From assembly GCA_049602155.1 (NCBI GenBank), contig JBMYRH010000025.1, forward strand, positions 14,223-78,222: a stretch of DNA of 64,000 nt, given 5' to 3'. The stretch's first letter is position 1. Every line of letters starts with the position of its first letter. Source of the DNA: JBMYRH01 sp049602155. GTDB lineage: Bacteria; Myxococcota_A; UBA9042; PHBI01; JBMYRH01. The translations under genes were made by a program, and so were the position numbers. Shown here one piece after another: positions 50,001-58,152 of this stretch. Under the pieces are notes generated by a model. It was not told the DNA's origin. It did not search any database and saw nothing but the letters and a program-made list of their open reading frames with translations.

Positions 50001-50089
50001 CGTCGTTCCGCTCACTGAGTAAGGTGGATGTCCATTTGTACTCGATGGCAACCCTTGCGTCATCCACGCGACAGGCAGACTCTGGAACT

Positions 50090-51565
50090 ATGCCGAATGA
50101 AGAGCCAATCCCGGGGCGCGCGACGCCCGAAGCCACCGCAGCGAGGCTCGCCAACTCCTCTGTGACCGATGGTTGGATCCGTGCAATGGGTGACACCGGT
50201 TTATCGGTGAGCGCCGTGGGGTTCGGATGCTATCGGGTGCGCGAGGATGATCCGGAGCATGTGGAGGCGCTCAGGGCGGCGTTGGTAGACGGCGGGGTCA
50301 ACCTCATCGACACGTCGTGGAATTATGAGCAAGGGGCCTCTGAGCGTGCTGTCGGGGGCGTGCTGAGGGCGCTCATCTCGGGCGGTGTGCTCGCCCGTGA
50401 GGATGTCGTGGTTGTCTCGAAGGTCGGTTACCTGCAAGGGGCCTTGCTGGACGAGCTAAAGCTCGAAGAGGAGATCGATCCCTTGCCGGGTCGCATTGCG
50501 CGGGTCGCCCATGACCATTGGCACAGCGTGAGCCCGGCCTATATCAGCCGCTGTCTAGAGATGTCGTTGGCTCGGCTAGGTTTGGAGGCGCTCGATGTAC
50601 TCCTCCTGCATAACCCTGAGTATCTGATCGACCCCGGTCCGCCGGAGGCTGCCAATTCGCCGCTCTTCGCACGGGTGGAGGCGTTTTATGAAGCGCTAGT
50701 GGACAGCTTCAGGGCGCTGGAGGCTGCGGTGGAGGAGGGGAAGATCGGATGCTACGGCGTGTCCTCTAACGCGCTCGTAGCGTCGGTGAACGAGGATCGC
50801 CGAACGTCATTGGAGCGCATCCTTGAGGCTGCGCGAGAGGCAGGCGGAGAGCGGCACCATTTGAAGGTGATCCAGCTCCCCCTTAATGCCATTGAACAGG
50901 CGGCCGTGCAGGCCAGTACGCTGGATGACGCCATCGTAGAGCGTTGCGCTCAAGAGGGGCTCGCGGTGCTCGCGAACCGCCCGATGAACGCGATCGTCGC
51001 GGGTCACGTCGTTCGCCTCGCCGACCCAGGGCCAGATGACGAAGCGAGTCAGTTCGCGGCGGCACGAAAAGCTGTCGCTCGACTCGAGGCCGTCGTGGGG
51101 GCTCATGAGGCCGGACATCCACTCCCGACTTGGTCCAAGGAGCTCCCAGGGAGCATGCGGAAGCTCTTCAATGCCGTGGCATTCGATGACTTTCAGCTCA
51201 ACTTTGCGGACAGGAAGACGGAGGGGGCGCTCGCGACGCTAGCGAACCAAGTCAAAGGTGACGCCAAGGGGAGCGCCCTGATGGGGCGTTGGATTCGGGA
51301 CTATGTGGCCGCCTATGCGCTCTTGATGAGAGCAGCGCGGGCCCAGTTTGCGCGCCGCGATCGTCAACGGTTAGCGCCTCGGGTGGAGGAGATCCGTGCC
51401 GCGCTACCGAACGACCTGCAGAGCGGCAGCGTGTCACAGCAGGCGGTCGCCTGGTCAGCGACGCGCCCCGGCGTCACAGCGACCCTGGTGGGCATGCGTC
51501 GGCCCCCTTATGTGACCGACGTGACTGCCCTGCGCACGTGCGTGCTTAGCGCCGGCGACCGCTGA
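50090..51565 (+). CDS. Aldo/keto reductase, long form
   Basis: About 491 residues from ATG 50090; GTG 50024 and ATG 50045 are alternatives. A (beta/alpha)8 NADPH reductase fold is seen with all four catalytic residues: Asp and Tyr in LIDTSWNYEQGASERAVGGVL, Lys in VVVVSKVGYLQ and His in LDVLLLHNPEYL. VLANRPMNAIV follows, and AVAWSATRPGVTATLVGMR is the usual cofactor-loop region. The family is normally about 300-350 residues; here there is an insert after the Lys motif (DELKLEEEIDPLPGRIARV) and a helical addition of about 110 residues before the last motif (DEASQFAAARKAVARLEAV and on). Substrate unknown. Confidence 0.85.
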   Translation: MPNEEPIPGRATPEATAARLANSSVTDGWIRAMGDTGLSVSAVGFGCYRVREDDPEHVEALRAALVDGGVNLIDTSWNYEQGASERAVGGVLRALISGGVLAREDVVVVSKVGYLQGALLDELKLEEEIDPLPGRIARVAHDHWHSVSPAYISRCLEMSLARLGLEALDVLLLHNPEYLIDPGPPEAANSPLFARVEAFYEALVDSFRALEAAVEEGKIGCYGVSSNALVASVNEDRRTSLERILEAAREAGGERHHLKVIQLPLNAIEQAAVQASTLDDAIVERCAQEGLAVLANRPMNAIVAGHVVRLADPGPDDEASQFAAARKAVARLEAVVGAHEAGHPLPTWSKELPGSMRKLFNAVAFDDFQLNFADRKTEGALATLANQVKGDAKGSALMGRWIRDYVAAYALLMRAARAQFARRDRQRLAPRVEEIRAALPNDLQSGSVSQQAVAWSATRPGVTATLVGMRRPPYVTDVTALRTCVLSAGDR

Positions 51566-52427
51566 GGAGGCGCGTCACAATCGCGTCGAAGCGTTCCTGC
51601 ACACTCGTGATGTCCGCACAGACTGCGGCGAGCTCCTTGCGCTCGCGCTCGCTGGGGTTCAGCAGCGGAGCTAGCGCCTCAAGCACGACGGCCATCCCGT
51701 GGAGCTGGCCAAGGCCCTCATTCGAGGCGTCTTCGAGGTAAGCTAATAGCCCGGGGCGGACTGCCTTGGGGCCTTTGGGGAGGCCCTCGCTGATGAACTC
51801 CAGCGCCTCTGACACCATCTCCAGGACGAGCTGAGTAGAGGGCGCTTCAAGGACAGCGCGTCGCGCCTCTGGCGAATCAAACAAGTAATCCGCGAGGAGG
51901 AATAACCGAGTGAAGTCATCCTCGGCGCCCTCAAGCTCCTTTACGGGCTGCTCGAGCTGCTCTTGGACGGCGCCTTCACCGTCCGCGAAGGTGATGAGCA
52001 GCGCTGAGTAAAAGCGCTTTAGGAGGTCCCGCACGGCGCTCAGATCGGTTCGCTCGTAGGGATAAGGCGATACGTTCGCCGTCCATCCGCCCACGGTCGC
52101 CTCAATGGACTCAACCTTCACGCGCGTCAGGTCGGCGAGCGCGAGGCGAGGCGGCGCATCGGCTGCGCGCTGTGGGTAGAGCACTCCATTCGCGAGCAAC
52201 GCAGCGCCGAGCGTGGGCCCAGGCGTGCCTTTAACCTTCTGCTCGAGGGCGGTCGGTACGGCGCTCCCTGGCTCACGACAGACTACCAAGACCGCGGGTA
52301 TCTCGAGTTCCTGGTCAGCTTCAGCGCCACCGATGAAGGTGGCCTCTGCGGGATCGAGCCAGACGTCGCTTGCCGTGCCAGGCAGCATGAGTTCGTCGAG
52401 CAACACCATTTTTAGGGTCGTAGCCAT
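51546..52427 (-). CDS. Hypothetical protein
   Basis: About 293 residues from ATG 52427 (MATTLKMVLLDELMLPG); an ATG at 52448 is also in frame and neither has a clear ribosome site. The first 140 residues are beta-rich, then acidic, largely helical segments follow (LEQPVKELEGAEDDFTRLFLLADYLF, LEMVSEALEFISEGLPKGPKAVRPGLLAYLEDA), ending basic (RLLSGRRR). No signal peptide, no membrane helix and no recognised family. It overlaps the converging aldo/keto reductase by 20 bases. Confidence 0.7.
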   Translation of the reverse strand: MATTLKMVLLDELMLPGTASDVWLDPAEATFIGGAEADQELEIPAVLVVCREPGSAVPTALEQKVKGTPGPTLGAALLANGVLYPQRAADAPPRLALADLTRVKVESIEATVGGWTANVSPYPYERTDLSAVRDLLKRFYSALLITFADGEGAVQEQLEQPVKELEGAEDDFTRLFLLADYLFDSPEARRAVLEAPSTQLVLEMVSEALEFISEGLPKGPKAVRPGLLAYLEDASNEGLGQLHGMAVVLEALAPLLNPSERERKELAAVCADITSVQERFDAIVTRLLSGRRR

Positions 52428-52636
52428 GGGGAGGGTGATGCCACGCATCGGCAGGGATTACTAGCTTGATGCGTGGGAAACGCTGCGTCCGCAGCGATGG
52501 CCCCCTTTGGTTGTGTGCCGCAGGAGGGACTTCGAGCCCTTGTGCCTCCTAGGAGAAGGCGTGCCAACCTGCCAAGGCACGCCACAAGTGCTGCACACGA
52601 CGCCGATCGGGGCTGCCCTCTGAGCCGCCGTGATCG

Positions 52637-53224
52637 CTAGGTCAGCTCGGCGCCCTTGATCAGGATATCGGCCGCGGACGCCATATGCTCCACGATGGTC
52701 GCTTCGTCCTGCACCCCGCCCATCCAGCCCACCAAGGCTGCGAACCAGATCTGCTGCAGAAGGAAGCCTACTTGGCCCTCGGCCTCGGAGCATGGCTCGG
52801 ACGTCGCGAAGGAGAGGGGGGCGGTTCCCCGCATCGCAGTCACGATCAGCGTCGTGATCCGTTGATGGAAGCGGACGACCTTCTCAGCAACCTCCGGGAC
52901 CCCGGAGCTCACCGACCGCAGCACGGCGCGAGCGAAGTTTGGTCGCGCGAAGAGCGCACGGGTCGCGAGCGTGAAAAAGTGCCGAACACGCTCGGAAGGC
53001 GTGTCTCCGATGACCGGGTATTGCCCGAGCAGCGTCTCAAATTTCATGGTCTCGGCGTCTAGGGCAGCGACGAGGATGTCCTCTTTGCTGCGGAACCTAG
53101 AGTAGAGTGTCCCTAGCGCGACACCGGAGTGCGCAGCGACGTCCCGAAGACGGACTGCTTGGAACCCCCCTTGGTCGGCTAGGAGCATGGCGCTTTGTAC
53201 GATTCGTTCGGCCCTATCTTCCAT
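52637..53224 (-). CDS. TetR-family transcriptional regulator
   Basis: About 195 residues from ATG 53224 (AGAGGG just upstream). The N-terminal helix-turn-helix is clear: RIVQSAMLLADQGGFQAVRLRDVAAHSGVALGTLYSRFRSKEDILVAALD at residues 8-57. The C-terminal ligand-binding part is helical (RHFFTLATRALFARPNFARAVL, EGQVGFLLQQIWFAALVGWMGG). It is divergent from the isomerase that starts the mevalonate operon, so it may regulate that operon, its own gene, or both. The ligand is unknown. The 52428-52636 stretch on its 3' side holds no gene I can support. Confidence 0.9.
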   Translation of the reverse strand: MEDRAERIVQSAMLLADQGGFQAVRLRDVAAHSGVALGTLYSRFRSKEDILVAALDAETMKFETLLGQYPVIGDTPSERVRHFFTLATRALFARPNFARAVLRSVSSGVPEVAEKVVRFHQRITTLIVTAMRGTAPLSFATSEPCSEAEGQVGFLLQQIWFAALVGWMGGVQDEATIVEHMASAADILIKGAELT

Positions 53225-53249
53225 ACCCTCTTCTCTCGGTCGTATCGTG

Positions 53250-53273
53250 GAGCCTGTCAAGAGCAAGGGGCTC
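53250..53273. promoter_or_regulatory. Inverted repeat in the TetR / mevalonate-operon intergenic region
   Basis: GAGCC (53250-53254) and GGCTC (53269-53273) form an inverted repeat with a 14-base spacer in the 109-base region between the divergent TetR gene and the isopentenyl-diphosphate isomerase gene. The position suits a TetR operator. The half-sites are short, so this may be chance. Confidence 0.25.
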
Positions 53274-53333
53274 TAACTCGACTCTCACGCACACCGTTGA
53301 CCAGCAGGATCTCACCATGCTAACCCGCGCGAC

Positions 53334-54353
53334 ATGACTGATATCGCACAACGCAAAGATGAGCACCTGGACATTTGTCGTGACGGTCCTGTGGAGTCTG
53401 GGAAGTCGGGGGGCTTGGCTGCGTGGCGACTCGCCTATCAATCGCTGCCAGAGATCGCGCTGGACGACGTGGACTTGCGCACAGAGGTCGCGGGGAAGAC
53501 GCTTCAGGCGCCGCTTTTGATCGGAGCGATGACTGGGGGGACCGCCGACGCTGGTGCCACCAATAAGGTGTTAGCTGCCGCAGCTGAGGCCACGGGCGTT
53601 GGCTTTGCCCTCGGCTCTGGCCGGGTGGTCCTCGAGCGTCCAGAGACGCTTGCTTCCTTTGACGTGCGTGATGTGGCGCCGACCGCCCTGGTCTTTGCGA
53701 ACCTAGGCGCTGTGCAGTTCAACTACGGTGTCACAGGCACGGACGCGGAGCGCCTCGTGCAGCTCCTCGGTGCGGATGCATTGAACCTCCACTTGAACCC
53801 CTTACAAGAGGCGATTCAACCAGGGGGCGATACGAACTTTCGAGCTTTGGCCGCTGCGATGGTCGCCGCGCTGCCCGCGATCAGCGTGCCCGTCTTTGTG
53901 AAAGAGGTGGGCGCTGGGATTGGCCCGGCCACCGCTCAGCGGCTCGCTGCGATGCCCCTCGCCGGGGTTGAGACTGCCGGTGTGGGCGGCACGAGCTGGG
54001 CCCGAGTCGAAGCGTTGCGTCATGACAGCGCACATACACGCCACTCTGGGCTCGCCTTAGGCGGCTTTGGGGTGCCGACTGCGGAGAGCATCCTCGCTTG
54101 CCGTGAGGCGATGCCAGACCGGACGGTCATCGCCTCAGGGGGGCTTCGCACTGCAGAGGATATGGCCACGGCTTTGGCCCTTGGCGCAGACGCAGTGGCC
54201 TGCGCACTGCCGTTCTTGAAGGCGGCATCCGACGGCGTGGAGGCGGTGGTTGCGCTGATCGAGCGCTACATTCACACACTTCGAATCTTACACTTCGTTT
54301 GTGGTGCACGCACTCCGAGTGAGCTTCGAGGCTGCGCCCATAGGATCGCGTGA
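53334..54353 (+). CDS. fni: Type 2 isopentenyl-diphosphate delta-isomerase
   Basis: This 339-residue FMN enzyme interconverts isopentenyl and dimethylallyl diphosphate. Characteristic motifs are RKDEHLDIC near residue 7, LLIGAMTGGTADAGATNKVLA, ALGSGRVVLE, VFANLGAVQFNYG, LNLHLNPLQEAIQPGGDTNF, VFVKEVGAGIGP, and IASGGLRTAEDMATALALGADAV for FMN phosphate binding. It is unrelated to the type 1 isomerase of E. coli. It is the first gene of a five-gene cluster; its stop overlaps the mevalonate kinase start by one base. Confidence 0.95.
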   Translation: MTDIAQRKDEHLDICRDGPVESGKSGGLAAWRLAYQSLPEIALDDVDLRTEVAGKTLQAPLLIGAMTGGTADAGATNKVLAAAAEATGVGFALGSGRVVLERPETLASFDVRDVAPTALVFANLGAVQFNYGVTGTDAERLVQLLGADALNLHLNPLQEAIQPGGDTNFRALAAAMVAALPAISVPVFVKEVGAGIGPATAQRLAAMPLAGVETAGVGGTSWARVEALRHDSAHTRHSGLALGGFGVPTAESILACREAMPDRTVIASGGLRTAEDMATALALGADAVACALPFLKAASDGVEAVVALIERYIHTLRILHFVCGARTPSELRGCAHRIA

Positions 54354-55201
54354 TGGGTCGGGGCCAGGCCCCAGGCAAGGTCATCCTCGTGGGCGAGCAT
54401 TTCGTCGTCCACGGCGCGCCGGCGATCGCGCTCCCGCTCCTGGGGCGCGGAATTGAGGTGGTGGTTGAGCGCGTGAGTGGCCCTTGGGATGTGCTTCCGG
54501 GCACCGAGGCACATTTGCGCCGGCTGCTCATTGCGCTCGAGGAAGACGCTGAGGCGCTGCGCCTGAGCGTGAGATCGGAGCTCCCAATAGGTGCAGGTCT
54601 TGGTGGCTCGGCGGCCCTCGCAGTCGCGCTCGTCAAGGCCTTGGATGATTCCGGCGCTCTGACGACTGCAGAGGTGCGTGAGTGTGCCCATCGGTTGGAG
54701 AAGCTTGCCCACGGGACGCCAAGCGGAATTGATGACACGGTCGCTGCGTACGGTCGACCGGTGTGGTTTCAGAGGGAGAGCCGCTCGGAGGTGCTCGAGG
54801 TCGAACCTTGTAGGGTTTGGGTGGGCTTGACGGCCCAACGCACCAGTACGCGAGAGGCTGTGGCGCACGTCAGGGGCTTGTCCGAGGCGCGCCCCCGTTG
54901 GTTCGGTGAACGGCTCGCTGAGGCGACGGTACAGGTCGAGCATGCGCTTCAGGCACTCCGCGACGCTGATTGGTCGACGCTTGGCAGGGTGATGGCCGCG
55001 CATCACGGCCTGCTCCAGTCACTTGAGGTGAGCACAGCCGCCTTGGATACGTTGGTTCAGAGTGCGCTCGACGCGGGAGCGTTTGGCGCTAAACTGACGG
55101 GCGGAGGCCTCGGCGGCGCCGCGATCGCGATATGTCCTCCAGAAATCGATCTCACTGATGTGTGGCTGAGCGCGGGCGCCACAGAGGTCATTGCCCCATG
55201 A
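54353..55201 (+). CDS. mvk: Mevalonate kinase (GHMP family)
   Basis: About 282 residues from the ATG within TGATG; a GTG one codon upstream is equally usable. GHMP-kinase motifs: QAPGKVILVGEHFVVHGAPA near residue 5, ELPIGAGLGGSAALAVAL (ATP loop) near 80, LAHGTPSGIDDTVAAYG near 119 carrying the catalytic Asp, and KLTGGGLGGAAIAI near 244. The GEH-x-V-V-H-G and HG-x-PSGID combination points to mevalonate kinase rather than the other two GHMP enzymes of the operon. It phosphorylates mevalonate at C5 and is slightly short for the family. Confidence 0.92.
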   Translation: MGRGQAPGKVILVGEHFVVHGAPAIALPLLGRGIEVVVERVSGPWDVLPGTEAHLRRLLIALEEDAEALRLSVRSELPIGAGLGGSAALAVALVKALDDSGALTTAEVRECAHRLEKLAHGTPSGIDDTVAAYGRPVWFQRESRSEVLEVEPCRVWVGLTAQRTSTREAVAHVRGLSEARPRWFGERLAEATVQVEHALQALRDADWSTLGRVMAAHHGLLQSLEVSTAALDTLVQSALDAGAFGAKLTGGGLGGAAIAICPPEIDLTDVWLSAGATEVIAP

Positions 55202-56220
55202 GCGAGCGACCATCGGCCCTCTCAGGAGCGCTCGTCTTAGATGGCGTGGTGACGGCGCGTGCTGGCGTGAACATCGCGCTGATCAAGTACTGGGGTAAAG
55301 CACCTGCACGTGGCCCAAATGATGCAAACCTCCCGGCCTGCCCGAGCGTGTCGCTGACCCTCGATGGCCTGTACTCCGAGACACGCGCCCGGTTTGCCCC
55401 CGACGCGATGGACGACACGGTGGTCTTGGACGGGGAGGCGCTTCAAGGCCCCGGCCTGGATCGCATGCGGCCGGTCTTGGACCGCGTGCGTGAGCTTGGG
55501 GACATCGCAGCACCGTTCTTCATCGAGACGAGGAACACGGTGCCTACCGCAGCAGGGCTGGCATCGTCGGCCTCGGGAGCCGCAGCATTGGCGGCTGCGA
55601 CTGCCCGCTGCGCTGGCTTGTCGTTAACCTGGGGCGAACTCAGCGCGATCGCCCGCTTGGGCTCAGGTAGCGGGAGTCGAAGCGTGTTTGGCGGCTGGGC
55701 GGCCTGGGACGGCCCCGAAGCACGCCCGATTCATCCGCGAGAGCACTGGGACTTGGCTATCGTCGTGGCGCTCGTCAGCAAAGCTCGCAAATCGCTCTCG
55801 TCCCGGGAGGCCATGCGGCAGACAGCTCGCACGTCTCCGCTCTATGGGCCATGGGTTGAGACGGCCCAAGAGGCTTTTGATGCCGCATTGGCTGCACTGA
55901 AACACCGGGACTTAGCGGCGCTGATTGAGGCGATGGAGACCTCCACCATGCGGATGCACGCGTCGGCGATGGGCGCCAAGCCCCCCATCCTCTACTGGAA
56001 ACCCGCGTCCTTAGCGGCGATCGAGGTGGTCCAGTCTCTCCGAGCCCACGGAACTCTCTGCGGCTGGACGATGGACGCAGGACCGAACGTGAAGGTGCTG
56101 TGTCGTGCTTCGGATGCAGCTGCCGTGGCCAGTGCGTTGGATGCCGTGGCTGGTGTTGGCTCGACGCTCGTGTGTCGACCCGGCCCCGGCGTGACGGTCC
56201 GCGTCTCTGAGGAGGGGTGA
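55198..56220 (+). CDS. mvaD: Diphosphomevalonate decarboxylase
   Basis: This 340-residue GHMP enzyme starts at an ATG overlapping the kinase stop (ATGA). Signatures: NIALIKYWGKA near residue 25, LPACPSVSLTLDGLYSET, TVPTAAGLASSASGAAALAAA near 116 (substrate and ATP loop), GSGSGSRSVFGGWAAW and the MDAGPNVKVLC segment. It converts mevalonate diphosphate to isopentenyl diphosphate with ATP and loss of CO2. All expected catalytic segments are present, so classical decarboxylation rather than the archaeal phosphomevalonate variant is favoured. The next gene starts one base after its stop. Confidence 0.93.
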   Translation: MSERPSALSGALVLDGVVTARAGVNIALIKYWGKAPARGPNDANLPACPSVSLTLDGLYSETRARFAPDAMDDTVVLDGEALQGPGLDRMRPVLDRVRELGDIAAPFFIETRNTVPTAAGLASSASGAAALAAATARCAGLSLTWGELSAIARLGSGSGSRSVFGGWAAWDGPEARPIHPREHWDLAIVVALVSKARKSLSSREAMRQTARTSPLYGPWVETAQEAFDAALAALKHRDLAALIEAMETSTMRMHASAMGAKPPILYWKPASLAAIEVVQSLRAHGTLCGWTMDAGPNVKVLCRASDAAAVASALDAVAGVGSTLVCRPGPGVTVRVSEEG

Positions 56221-56221
56221 G

Positions 56222-57169
56222 ATGATCGTCGCGTCCGCGCCGGGCAAATTGATGCTGGCGGGGGAGTACGCCGTCGTGGGTGGCCACGGTACAGCGTTGT
56301 CGACGTCGTTGTCGCTCCGCGCGACGGTCTCTTATGAGGAGGGCGGAGATGGCTGGCGTGTCAGCTCTTCGGCCTTGAACCTCCTAGAGTCCCCACTCGA
56401 GGCGGTCCCCGTCTTGCGGGCTGCTGCAGCCTCGCTCGGGAGCCAGTTGCCGGCCAGTGGCCATTTGATTGTGGAGAGCGAGCTCGGCTCGGGGCCCAAT
56501 AAGCCAGGGTTTGGGAGCTCGGCGGCTGTTGGTGTAGCGGGCTTGGCGGCCCTTTGCGCGGCGGCGGGGACCGGGCGGCCCACTCTGGCACATGCAGTGG
56601 CGGTGCACCGAGAGGCTCAAGGGGGACGGGGCAGTGGTTACGACGTTGCCACCGCCCTCTACGGAGGCGTGTGTGCTTACTCAGGGGCAACGACGACCCC
56701 AGCCGCGCAGTCCCTTGAGTGGCTTGAGGGGCTACATGCCGCTGTACTCTACACGGGGCGCGGCGCGAGCACGACGTCCCATCTGGCGCGCCTGAGTATG
56801 GCAGGGGAGGCCGCGACGCCCGCCCTCGAGAGGCTGGGTGCATGCGGGAACACGTTGCTAGAGGCCTGGGAGCGGCGAGATGTCCTGGGTGTGCTGGCCG
56901 CAGCGTCCGCCGCCGAGGTAGCCCTCGATCGACTTGATGCAGAATTCGGCCTCGGGATCCGCCACGGTGGGATCGCTGAGGCCCGCGCTGCCGTAGAGGC
57001 GGCCGGCGCTGTCGCAAGGACCTCCGGGGCGGGGGGAGGCGATTGTCTTTGGGTCTTGGCCAAAGACGCCGCTACCCTTGCGTCAGCCATCGACGCGGCG
57101 GCCAATCTGGGGTGCACGTGTCCTGAGGTCGCGTGGCCGTCAACGGGCCTGGAGGTTCGAGGATGCTGA
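56222..57169 (+). CDS. mvaK2: Phosphomevalonate kinase (GHMP family)
   Basis: This 315-residue protein has GAGGAGGGG ahead of the ATG. Motifs: VASAPGKLMLAGEYAVVGGHGTAL at the N-terminus, KPGFGSSAAVGVAGLAAL near 95 for ATP, QGGRGSGYDVATALYGG near 135 and ARTSGAGGGDCLWVL near 265. GEYAVV with GRGSGYDVAT distinguishes it from the mevalonate kinase. It makes mevalonate diphosphate, the substrate of the decarboxylase just upstream. Its 3' end overlaps the prenyl synthase gene by seven bases. Confidence 0.9.
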   Translation: MIVASAPGKLMLAGEYAVVGGHGTALSTSLSLRATVSYEEGGDGWRVSSSALNLLESPLEAVPVLRAAAASLGSQLPASGHLIVESELGSGPNKPGFGSSAAVGVAGLAALCAAAGTGRPTLAHAVAVHREAQGGRGSGYDVATALYGGVCAYSGATTTPAAQSLEWLEGLHAAVLYTGRGASTTSHLARLSMAGEAATPALERLGACGNTLLEAWERRDVLGVLAAASAAEVALDRLDAEFGLGIRHGGIAEARAAVEAAGAVARTSGAGGGDCLWVLAKDAATLASAIDAAANLGCTCPEVAWPSTGLEVRGC

Positions 57170-58152
57170 GTACGTTTAACGAGGCTCGCGAGGTGCTTGG
57201 CCCTCACGTCGCTGCGGGTCTCGAGGCCGCCATTGACTTGGCGATTGAAGAGGCGCACTTGAGCGACATGATCCGGACGCACTTGGCGTCTGGTGGCAAA
57301 CGCTTGAGGGCCCTCGTGCCTTTGTGGATCCACTTGAACCGTGGTGGCGAACTCGATGATGTCTTACCGATGGCGGCTGGGATCGAGCTGCTCCACAACG
57401 CCACCTTGGTCCATGATGATCTGCAGGATGGTGACACACACCGTCGCGGCCAACCCACGACTTGGCAGCGTTATGGCGAGGCACAGGCGATCAACACAGG
57501 AGATGCCCTCTACTTTGCAGGCATGACGAGCCTGCTTTTGGCACCTGCGGGCCACCGGGTCGCAGGTGCCGTCGCCAAGGCGATGACGCGTGTCATCGAG
57601 GGACAGGTGAGGGAGTTTCGGCTTCAAGATGCGCCAAGCTCCGCCTCTCATTTGGCCCCGGGGTTGGCCGCATGGACGACGATGGCCCGCGGAAAGACAG
57701 GGGCATTGTTTGGAGCGGCCTTCCGCGTGGGCTTCGCTGCGGGCACTCAAGATGTGAGCGCCCTGGATGCGGCTGAAGCGCAGGGGCAGAGCCTGGGTTG
57801 GGCCTTTCAGGTTCAGGATGATCTCCTTGACCTCGTAGGTGACAAGGGGCGCGAGCGTGGTGCGACTGATCTCGCCGAAGGTAAGCTGTCATATCCCGCG
57901 GTGTGGGCGCTTGAGCATGGGGCTGAGAAGCTCGCAAAGCGTTTACTGCTCATCCTACGCACTCCCCGTGAGGAGACCACAGATGCGATGCTCGATGAGG
58001 GGCTTGGGCTCCTCGAGGAGTGTGGGGCGCTACAAGCCGCGGTGAACGAGCTGCGTGATGCGAAAGAGAGCTACGCAGGGTCTCCTTGTGCGGCCTTGAT
58101 GCCTGACCTCATGGACGTCGTCCTGCGGCCGGTCGCCCACGTCCTCAACTAG
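57163..58152 (+). CDS. Trans-polyprenyl diphosphate synthase (GGPP-type)
   Basis: About 329 residues from ATG 57163, with GGAGG seven bases upstream. First Asp-rich motif: LLHNATLVHDDLQDGDTHRRGQPTTW near residue 75; second: FQVQDDLLDLVGDKGRERGATDL near 208. SGGKRLRALVPLW near 42 binds isopentenyl diphosphate. HDDLQDGD-x-x-RRG-x-PT is typical of geranylgeranyl diphosphate synthases of carotenoid pathways, but product length cannot be set by eye; FPP or longer products are possible. It closes the isoprenoid operon and abuts the convergent RND gene with no spacer. Confidence 0.88.
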   Translation: MLSTFNEAREVLGPHVAAGLEAAIDLAIEEAHLSDMIRTHLASGGKRLRALVPLWIHLNRGGELDDVLPMAAGIELLHNATLVHDDLQDGDTHRRGQPTTWQRYGEAQAINTGDALYFAGMTSLLLAPAGHRVAGAVAKAMTRVIEGQVREFRLQDAPSSASHLAPGLAAWTTMARGKTGALFGAAFRVGFAAGTQDVSALDAAEAQGQSLGWAFQVQDDLLDLVGDKGRERGATDLAEGKLSYPAVWALEHGAEKLAKRLLLILRTPREETTDAMLDEGLGLLEECGALQAAVNELRDAKESYAGSPCAALMPDLMDVVLRPVAHVLN

